Part shown: positions 57,212 to 64,000 of the stretch, piece by piece
Layout: the number at the start of each line of letters is the position of its first letter
Position numbering within the stretch: position 1 is the first letter of the stretch
Source of the DNA: Pseudomonadota bacterium
Lineage (GTDB): Bacteria; Desulfobacterota; Desulfobacteria; Desulfobacterales; Desulfobacteraceae
Assembly (NCBI GenBank): GCA_018821715.1
Contig: JAHJLN010000057.1
Span: 1-64,000, forward strand
Direction: 5' to 3'
DNA: 64,000 nucleotides
Notes under the pieces: model-generated
Told to the model about the DNA's origin: nothing
Databases searched by the model: none
What the model saw: the letters and a program-made list of their open reading frames with translations, nothing else
Translations under genes and position numbers: made by a program

Positions 57212-58516
57212 CTACCTCTTATCTGTAATATCATTTTTAAATATTTCCATCCCTTTTTTCATGGCACAGAAATCTCCGCACATGGTGCAGGTTTCCTTTT
57301 GTAACGGCGCTTGACGCTCCCGGGTTTTTTTAGCAATCCTGGGGAATAACAGATAGGTTTCAAGATCATCCCATCTCATGTCCCGCCTTGCCATGGCAGC
57401 CTGTTTTTCATTCTCCCGACGGTCCGGGTATTTGGAAATATCCCCGATACGGACCGCAAGTCGTGTGGCCCTTACCCCTTCTCTGACATCATTGATATCC
57501 GGCAGGGCAAGATGTTCGGCAGGGGTGATATAGCAGACCAGATCCGCCCCGAATCTGGCTGAACTTGCCGCACCAATGGCAGCTGAGATATGATCGTATC
57601 CTGCACCGGTATCGCAGGGAATGGGTCCCAGGACATAGTAGGGCGCATTGCCGGACATGCGTTTTTCCAGCATGATATTGCCTTCGATTTCATCCAAGGG
57701 GACATGTCCCGGGCCTTCCACCATCATCTGGCAGCCGAGGCCCCGGCCGATTTCCGCCAGCTCGCAGTTGATGATCATTTCCGCCATCTGGGCCCGGTCA
57801 TGGCTGTCATGAATAGCGCCTGCCCTTATACCGTTACCAAGGGAGAGAACAGCATCATATTTTTTCATCAGCGCGCACACCCGGTCAAACTGCTCATACA
57901 ACGGGTTTTCTTTTTTATTGATGTCCATCCAGGCCACCATGTAAGTTCCCCCTTTGGAGGCCAGGCCCCCGTAACGGAAACCCTGTTTTCTGAGGCGTTC
58001 AATGGTGTACTGATTGATCCCGCAGTGGATTGCCATAAAACTCAACCCGTCATCCAGCTGCTTTTCGATCAGATCGAACAGGTATTCAGGATCTAATTTT
58101 GCCGGGTTTTTATATTTGCGGATGGTTTCCTTAAATGCCTGATACAGCGGCACATTACCCACGGCAAGATCGGTATGGGCAAGCACCGTTCTCCTGATCT
58201 CATCCAGGTCCCCGTCAGCAGACAATTCCATCAGGGTGTCCGCCCCTTCTTCCTGGGCAGCCCTAGCCTTTTTCACTTCAAGATCAATGTCACAGATATC
58301 CGAAGATGTACCGATGGAAGCATTGACCTTGGTTCGAAGGCCGGTTCCGATTCCAATAACAATCTGGTTTTTTCTGCTTGGATTGCAGGGAATGACGATT
58401 TCGCCTTTTGCCACGTGTTCCATGATAAAGGCTTCAGACAGTCCTTCGGATTGGGCAATGAGTTGAATTTCTTTTGTAATAGTGCCCTGGCGGGCATGTT
58501 CAAGTTGTGTTGTCAT
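57212..58516 (-). CDS. bzaF: ThiC-family radical SAM enzyme; probable 5-hydroxybenzimidazole synthase (BzaF-type) by context
   Basis: ThiC signatures (SVGNVPLYQAF-like AVGNVPLYQAF, MVEGPGHVPLDEIEGNIMLEK, LGPIPCDTGAGYDHI, CTMCGDFCAMK). Preceded by a cobalamin riboswitch and followed by cobT; a second ThiC starts at 63794. Confidence 0.8.
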   Translation of the reverse strand: MTTQLEHARQGTITKEIQLIAQSEGLSEAFIMEHVAKGEIVIPCNPSRKNQIVIGIGTGLRTKVNASIGTSSDICDIDLEVKKARAAQEEGADTLMELSADGDLDEIRRTVLAHTDLAVGNVPLYQAFKETIRKYKNPAKLDPEYLFDLIEKQLDDGLSFMAIHCGINQYTIERLRKQGFRYGGLASKGGTYMVAWMDINKKENPLYEQFDRVCALMKKYDAVLSLGNGIRAGAIHDSHDRAQMAEMIINCELAEIGRGLGCQMMVEGPGHVPLDEIEGNIMLEKRMSGNAPYYVLGPIPCDTGAGYDHISAAIGAASSARFGADLVCYITPAEHLALPDINDVREGVRATRLAVRIGDISKYPDRRENEKQAAMARRDMRWDDLETYLLFPRIAKKTRERQAPLQKETCTMCGDFCAMKKGMEIFKNDITDKR

Positions 58517-58599
58517 AGTCTCCTCGCTATCAACCCTCTTACAAAATTCAAAAAGGATTCTGTAAGAGATGAATTCTTACAAAACCCTTTACCATCGAG

Positions 58600-58775
58600 T
58601 TCCACAATGATCGTTACCTGGCTCGTCTTCTGACTTCCGGCATTAAATCTGATTTTTTTGCCTTCCCGTTTTCACAGTGGCTGTTGCAAAAAAACAGATA
58701 TTTCCGGTTACAGCGGCGGGACCGTCACGGAATTACACCGTGTTCCGTTTGCCAAGGCAACCTTAAAAATATTAA
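58600..58775 (-). ncRNA. Cobalamin (B12) riboswitch
   Basis: Minus strand: ...CGGUCCCGCCGCUGUAACCGGAAA...GCAACAGCCACUGUGAAAACGGGAAGGC...GCCGGAAGUCAGAAGACGAGCCAGGUAACGAU, matching conserved B12-riboswitch blocks. Confidence 0.9.
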
Positions 58776-58882
58776 AAACTATTTATAAGATTCAAGGAAT
58801 CAAGTCAATATCTTCTTTACAATTCTTATAGTTTATTCAATAAAGAAACGATTTCCACGGATAAGGAGAACCACTGATATCA

Positions 58883-60178
58883 ATGAAAACAAATGAACTG
58901 ACAGGCCCGCCCCTTGCAGTGGCCTGGTTTATCTGGGGCTTGGGGGCACTTTTTTATCTGGCCGGATTTTTCCAGCGGGTCGCCCCGGCCGTAATGACCC
59001 GGGAACTGATGCGCGATTTTAATATTTCTGCCTCAGGGCTGGGTCACCTGTCAGGCCTGTATTTTTATGCCTATGTGGCCATGCAGATTCCCACAGGGAT
59101 ACTGGCCGATACCCTGGGCCCTCGAAAACTTCTGACGGCCGGCTGTCTTGTGGCAGGCATGGGCACCCTTCTTTTTGCCCTGTCCCAGCAATTTTTTTGG
59201 GCCGGACTTGGCAGGTTTCTCATCGGCGGGTCTGTGGCGGTCGCTTTTGTAGGACTGCTCAAGCTGTCCTCTTCCTGGTTTCCCAAAAAAATCTATGCCT
59301 TTGTTGCTGGGAATGCCTTGTCCATCGGGCTCATTGGCGCTGTAACCGCAGGGCCGCCGTTAAGATTTCTCATGGATACGTTTTACTGGCGACAGGTTAT
59401 CAGCGTCACCGGTGCGATGACCCTTCTGCTGGGTGCCCTGATCTGGTTTATTGTCAGGGACTGGCCGCAGGAGAAAGGGTATCCCGGGTTTACGCAAAAA
59501 ATTCCCTTGCCAGCGGTATTATCAGTTGCCGGCATCCGGCATGGACTTTTCACGGTGTTAACATATCGAAATACCTGGCTTTTGTTTGTTATTCCTGGTG
59601 GGATTGTCGGGTGCATCCTCACCTTTTCCGGTCTGTGGGGCGTGCCCTATCTTATTTCCCACCACAGTTTAAGCCCGGTCAGGGCAGCGTCCTTAAGTTC
59701 TGTGCTGCTCGTTGCCTGGGCCCTGGGAGCGCCTTTTTTCGGATGGGTGTCCGACCGGATGGGAAAACGAAAACCGTTGTATATTGCAGGAAGCACAGTG
59801 GTTGCCCTGGGATGGGCATTGATCCTGTTCCAGGAAAATCTTTCTTTTTCTCAACTGGTCATGGCTTTTTTTGTTACCGGTTTTTGTTCCGGCTGTATGA
59901 TCGTCAGTTTTGCTTTTGTTGCGGAATCGGTTCCCGCATCCCTGTCCGGAACCGTCTCCGGTTTGACCAACATGGGGGTGATGATGGGCCCGATGTTACT
60001 CCAGCCGATTGTGGGCCGGATTCTGGACAGCAATTGGACAGGCCAGATGGTCAACGGGGTAAGGGTCTATTCCCTTGATGCCTACGAATACGGGTTTATA
60101 CCCATGATCGCTTGGGTTTTTTTATCTGTCCTGCTCCTGTTTTTTACCAAAGAAACCCACTGTCGTCAGATGACCTGA
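58883..60178 (+). CDS. MFS transporter
   Basis: 12-TM pattern; SGLGHLSGLYFYAYVAMQIPTGILADTLGPRKLLTAGCLVAGMGTLLFAL; GWVSDRMGKRKPLY. Confidence 0.9.
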   Translation: MKTNELTGPPLAVAWFIWGLGALFYLAGFFQRVAPAVMTRELMRDFNISASGLGHLSGLYFYAYVAMQIPTGILADTLGPRKLLTAGCLVAGMGTLLFALSQQFFWAGLGRFLIGGSVAVAFVGLLKLSSSWFPKKIYAFVAGNALSIGLIGAVTAGPPLRFLMDTFYWRQVISVTGAMTLLLGALIWFIVRDWPQEKGYPGFTQKIPLPAVLSVAGIRHGLFTVLTYRNTWLLFVIPGGIVGCILTFSGLWGVPYLISHHSLSPVRAASLSSVLLVAWALGAPFFGWVSDRMGKRKPLYIAGSTVVALGWALILFQENLSFSQLVMAFFVTGFCSGCMIVSFAFVAESVPASLSGTVSGLTNMGVMMGPMLLQPIVGRILDSNWTGQMVNGVRVYSLDAYEYGFIPMIAWVFLSVLLLFFTKETHCRQMT

Positions 60179-60319
60179 GCAAAAAGACGAGGACCATTGA
60201 TAGCGCTTTCACTTTCAGGCGTATGGATAATCCAGAAGGCACGGGATTAACCCTGAGAATTTTTTTAGAATTATATTGACAAACCCGACCCGGTTTAAGT
60301 AGTAAGGCAACAGTTAGTT

Positions 60320-60409
60320 CACTGGGGGTGCTTTTCTTAAAAAGCTGAGAGAAGTTGAAAACTTCAACCCTTGGAACCTGATACGGTTAGTACCGGCGTA
60401 GGGAAAGTG
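60320..60409 (+). ncRNA. TPP (THI-box) riboswitch
   Basis: CUGGGGGUGC...AAGCUGAGAGAAG...ACCCUUGGAACCUGAUACGGUUAGUACCGGCGUAGGGAAAGUG, canonical THI element. Confidence 0.96.
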
Positions 60410-60516
60410 TATGAAACATCCAGTTCGTTTATTTCTTATCTTTTCTTTATATTCCGAAAATCTAATATCACCGTTCAGGAACCATGACATTTTATGGGTA
60501 ATGGTATGGAGGTTTT

Positions 60517-60714
60517 ATGAACATACGCTTGAACGGCAAACAAGTGGCATCAAAAAGCCGGACCCTGATGGACCTTGTCCTGGAAAAGGGATTTGATCCA
60601 GACGCTTTGATTGCCGAGGTCAATTTTAAAGTGATCCGGCAGGAGATCTGGAAAGAGGTTGCCATAAGAGAAGGCGATATAATTGAGTTATTAAGTTTTG
60701 TGGGGGGAGGATAA
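60517..60714 (+). CDS. thiS: Sulfur carrier protein ThiS
   Basis: 65 aa, MNIRLNGKQ...VIRQEIWKEVAIREGDIIELLSFVGGG* with terminal GG. Confidence 0.95.
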   Translation: MNIRLNGKQVASKSRTLMDLVLEKGFDPDALIAEVNFKVIRQEIWKEVAIREGDIIELLSFVGGG

Positions 60715-61497
60715 ATGACGGATATTCAAAAGGATACGCTCATCCTGGGCAAGGTTGAATTTACAAGTCGCCTGTTCACCGGGACAGGCAAATTTGCCTC
60801 CAGGCAGCTGATTGCGCCCATGCTTGAGGCAAGCGGGTCCCAGTTGATCACCATTGCACTTCGACGGGTGGACTCTGATTCAAAAAATGAAAACATATTA
60901 AATGACATCCCGGATTCAGTTGTTCTGCTGCCCAATACCTCAGGGGCCAGAACGGCAGATGAAGCCGTTCGTATCGCAAGGATCGCAAGGGAAGCCGGAT
61001 GCGGTGATTTCATTAAAATAGAGGTGATCACAGACATGAGATACCTGCTGCCGGATAATCATGAAACCCTCAAGGCCACCCGGATCCTGGCAAAGGAAGG
61101 ATTTGTGGTTCTTCCCTATATGATGCCGGATATTACCGTGACCCGACAGCTCTATGATGCCGGTGCCGCCGCCGTCATGCCCCTTGGTTCACCCATCGGA
61201 ACCAACCGGGGACTTGAAACAAAGCCCTTGATCCAGATGATGATCGAGGTAAGTAAACTCCCCGTGGTGGTGGATGCCGGTATCGGCAGGCCGTCCCAGG
61301 CAGCGGAAGCCATGGAAATGGGCGCGGATGCGGTCCTTGTCAATACAGCGATTGCCACAAGCAAGGATCCTGTCCTGGCAGGAAAAGCATTTTCTCTGGC
61401 AGTAAAAGCCGGCAGAATGGCCTATCTTTCCAACATGGCGGATAAAAACGATCATGCCCGTGCCTCTTCGCCCCTTACCGGGTTTTTAAGGGAGTAA
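60715..61497 (+). CDS. thiG: Thiazole synthase
   Basis: [80 protein letters not shown]. Confidence 0.97.
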   Translation: MTDIQKDTLILGKVEFTSRLFTGTGKFASRQLIAPMLEASGSQLITIALRRVDSDSKNENILNDIPDSVVLLPNTSGARTADEAVRIARIAREAGCGDFIKIEVITDMRYLLPDNHETLKATRILAKEGFVVLPYMMPDITVTRQLYDAGAAAVMPLGSPIGTNRGLETKPLIQMMIEVSKLPVVVDAGIGRPSQAAEAMEMGADAVLVNTAIATSKDPVLAGKAFSLAVKAGRMAYLSNMADKNDHARASSPLTGFLRE

Positions 61498-61500
61498 AAA

Positions 61501-62610
61501 ATGTCTTTTATGAACACGGTCACCCGGTTTGAATTCTTTGATTTTAACGGATATTTCAAGGCCGTTACGAATGCGGATATCCAAACGTCTTTGAACCGGG
61601 ACCATCTTGACACGTATGATCTTCTCAACCTCTTATCCCAGCCTGCCCAGGATTTTTTAGAACCCATGGCCCAAAAAGCTCAGAAAATAACCCTTCAGTA
61701 TTTCGGCAGAACCATCGGGCTTTATGCCCCCTTGTATATTTCAGATTATTGCTCCAATCACTGCACCTATTGCGGGTTTAACCAGGCAACCAATTTTAAG
61801 AGAACCCAATTGACCCTGGACCAGATCGAGCAGGAGGCAAAGGTGATTTCAGATATGGGTATCCGGCATATCCTTGTTTTAACCGGTGAAGCACCGGCCA
61901 AAACGCCTCTGTCTTATCTTGAAGATGCTGTCAGAATTTTAAAGCAATATTTTTCATCCATTGCTCTTGAGATATTTCCCATGGATGAAGAGGCCTATCG
62001 CAGCCTTAAAAATGCCGGTGCCGACTCTTTGACGGTCTACCAGGAAGTCTATGATCAAAAGATTTACAAAGAGGTCCATCCAAAAGGGAAAAAAGCCAAC
62101 TACCTGTATCGGCTGTTAACCCCTGAACGGGCGGCAAAGGCAGGGTTCAGGGCCATCAATATCGGGACATTGTTCGGCCTTGGAGAACCAGGATCAGAAG
62201 CGTTTATGGCAGGACTCCATGCAAAATATCTGGAGCAGGAGTTCCCGGATGTGGAGCTTTCCCTGTCCCTTCCCAGAATGACAAAGGCAGCCGGCGGGAT
62301 TGAACCGAAAAATGTGCTGTCGGATATCCGGTTTGTCCAGTTCATGCTGGCCTGGCGGCTGTTTATGCCAAGACTCGGGATCACCATATCCACAAGAGAG
62401 TCTGCCGCTTTCAGGGATAAACTTATTCACCTGGGCGCTACCCGGTATTCGGCAGGATCAAAAACCGATGTGGGCGGATACGCCTTAAAAGCCGATGATG
62501 CAACGGTTCAGTTTGAGGTTACGGACAAAAGAAGCGTGGCTGAAATAACCCAAATGATCCGGGAAAAAGGGTATCAGCCGATTTTTAAAGACTGGGAGAT
62601 GATGGAATGA
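61501..62610 (+). CDS. thiH: 2-iminoacetate synthase
   Basis: LYISDYCSNHCTYCGFNQ radical SAM motif; LVLTGEAP; AINIGTLFGLGE; YSAGSKTDVGGYAL. Confidence 0.96.
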   Translation: MSFMNTVTRFEFFDFNGYFKAVTNADIQTSLNRDHLDTYDLLNLLSQPAQDFLEPMAQKAQKITLQYFGRTIGLYAPLYISDYCSNHCTYCGFNQATNFKRTQLTLDQIEQEAKVISDMGIRHILVLTGEAPAKTPLSYLEDAVRILKQYFSSIALEIFPMDEEAYRSLKNAGADSLTVYQEVYDQKIYKEVHPKGKKANYLYRLLTPERAAKAGFRAINIGTLFGLGEPGSEAFMAGLHAKYLEQEFPDVELSLSLPRMTKAAGGIEPKNVLSDIRFVQFMLAWRLFMPRLGITISTRESAAFRDKLIHLGATRYSAGSKTDVGGYALKADDATVQFEVTDKRSVAEITQMIREKGYQPIFKDWEMME

Positions 62611-63797
62611 AAATAGGGATAGCAGGGATCGGCGGGATTGGCTCCAATGTGGCAAGACATCTTGCCCAGGCAGGCGTAAGACAGATCCGGATCGTGGATC
62701 ATGACCGGGTTGAAGCCTTAAATTTGAACCGTCAGTTTTATGGATTTTCCCAGGTTGGGGAAAAAAAGACCGACAGCCTGGAAAAAAATCTTAAACAAAT
62801 TTTCCCGGACATGGATATTGAAAAAATAGATCAGAAAATTGAACCCGGCGATGCAGGCGTTCTTTTTTCAGACTGCAGTATTGTCGTGGAAGGGTTTGAT
62901 AATAAAACCTTAAAGAAAATGATCATTGAAGACCTTAGTGGAACCAACAAGGTTGTTGTGTCAGCTTCCGGCATTGCCGGGAAAAATATGGCGGCTGTTA
63001 CAACCAGAAAAATGGGCAATTGCCGCATTGTCGGGGATTTTGTGTCGGATCAGACAGACCATGAACTTTTCCCGCCCAAAGTTGCCATGGTGGCCGCCGT
63101 CATGGCAGGGATGGTGTTGCGGCACATGGGCAAAGAAGCACCTGAATTCAAGCCTCTTTCCCCCCGCAGGCTTCCCCACGGGATCTACGGTATTTTAGGT
63201 GAAAAATTTTCTCTTGGCCGAACCAATGCGGATGTGGCAAGACAGATGGTGGCTGCCGGCATTGATGTTCTCCAGTACCGGGAAAAATTAAAGGACAAAA
63301 GCCTTAAGCAAATGTTGGAGGAGTGCCTTGAAATCCGGGAAATAACCCGGGATGCAGGAGTTCCCTTTATTATCAATGATCATGTCGACATTGCCCTGAT
63401 GGTGGGTGCTGACGGTATTCACCAGGGCCAGGACGATCTTCCCGTAAGCCACCTCCGGCGGATCGCCCCGGATATGATGATCGGGTGTTCCACCCATTCA
63501 CCGGACCAGGCCAGAAAAGCTTTGGCAGACGGTGCGGATTACATTGGCGTGGGGCCCATATTTCCCACCCAAACCAAAGAGGATGTCTGCGATGCAGTGG
63601 GGCTTGAATATCTTGAACAGGTAGTGAAAACTCATGATATCCCCTTTGTTGCCATTGGCGGCATTAAACGGCATAACTTAAGGGATGTCCTTTCAAGGGG
63701 TGCTAAAACCGTATGCCTGGTCACTGAAATCATCGGCGCCAGGGATATTGAAAAAAGAATCAGGGAAATCAAACAGATATTAGGAGAATTTAAATGA
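62607..63797 (+). CDS. thiF/thiE: ThiF-ThiE fusion (sulfur carrier adenylyltransferase plus thiamine-phosphate synthase)
   Basis: N-terminal [42 protein letters not shown] (E1-like) joined to C-terminal [23 protein letters not shown]...[26 protein letters not shown]...[16 protein letters not shown]...VAIGGI. Confidence 0.93.
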   Translation: MKIGIAGIGGIGSNVARHLAQAGVRQIRIVDHDRVEALNLNRQFYGFSQVGEKKTDSLEKNLKQIFPDMDIEKIDQKIEPGDAGVLFSDCSIVVEGFDNKTLKKMIIEDLSGTNKVVVSASGIAGKNMAAVTTRKMGNCRIVGDFVSDQTDHELFPPKVAMVAAVMAGMVLRHMGKEAPEFKPLSPRRLPHGIYGILGEKFSLGRTNADVARQMVAAGIDVLQYREKLKDKSLKQMLEECLEIREITRDAGVPFIINDHVDIALMVGADGIHQGQDDLPVSHLRRIAPDMMIGCSTHSPDQARKALADGADYIGVGPIFPTQTKEDVCDAVGLEYLEQVVKTHDIPFVAIGGIKRHNLRDVLSRGAKTVCLVTEIIGARDIEKRIREIKQILGEFK

Positions 63798-64000
63798 AAA
63801 AATCTTATACAACCCAGATGGATGCAGCAAGAAAAGGAATCCTCACCCCCCAGATGGAAAAGGTGCTTGAAAATGAGGCCATCTCACAGGCTGATCTAAT
63901 GGAAAACCTTGCCAAAGGGCATATCGCCATTCCGGCCAACCGGAACCATCTTAATCTTGTGGCCGCAGGGGTTGGAAAAGGGTTGAAAACCAAGATCAAT
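63794..64000 (+). CDS. thiC: Phosphomethylpyrimidine synthase ThiC (N-terminal part; truncated by window edge)
   Basis: [73 protein letters not shown] overlap with thiFE in the thi operon. Confidence 0.9.
   Translation, partial: MKKSYTTQMDAARKGILTPQMEKVLENEAISQADLMENLAKGHIAIPANRNHLNLVAAGVGKGLKTKIN

Noticed and set aside
59197-60078. 293-aa ORF in an alternate frame within the MFS gene
   Set aside because: Low-complexity, Cys/His/Arg-rich shadow of a GC-rich membrane protein gene; the 58883..60178 frame has clear MFS motifs.
60411-60596. 61-aa ORF immediately after the TPP riboswitch
   Set aside because: Overlaps thiS in another frame, no family similarity, lies in the probable expression platform.
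1-64000. CRISPR arrays, tRNA/rRNA genes, transposases or prophage genes
   Set aside because: No repeat-spacer periodicity, cloverleaf, rRNA-like or transposase/integrase sequences were noticed by eye; a dedicated tRNAscan/Infernal run was not possible.

Overview
This 64 kb window looks like chromosome of an anaerobic, sulfate-reducer-like bacterium (Desulfobacterales-like; inferred from gene content, no search run). It is densely coded and mostly core metabolism: asnS, rng, icd, mutY, mqnB, aroQ, iorAB, hslO, comM, lpxC, ntrYX-like, rsmD, coaD, trmB, cobT and a thiamine operon. An accessory block at about 35.6-51.6 kb contains SDR and GntR paralogs, GlcD/GlcF, a TRAP transporter and LUD/Lut proteins. 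The strongest hidden signal is at 55766..56083. A rhodanese-like ORF reads in frame through two UGA codons (Y-UGA-G-UGA-A) and has a SECIS-like hairpin 21-27 nt downstream, so it is a candidate double-selenocysteine rhodanese missed by standard ORF calling. Other notable items: a eukaryote-type fused HisH-HisF; a ThiC paralog under a cobalamin riboswitch next to cobT (probable BzaF) alongside a genuine TPP-riboswitch thi operon; an HMA/DUF2318/ABC cluster resembling p19-type iron loci; an orphan ankyrin-repeat remnant abutting icd; and paired perfect ATTGGTANTACCAAT operators between divergent glcD and SDR operons.
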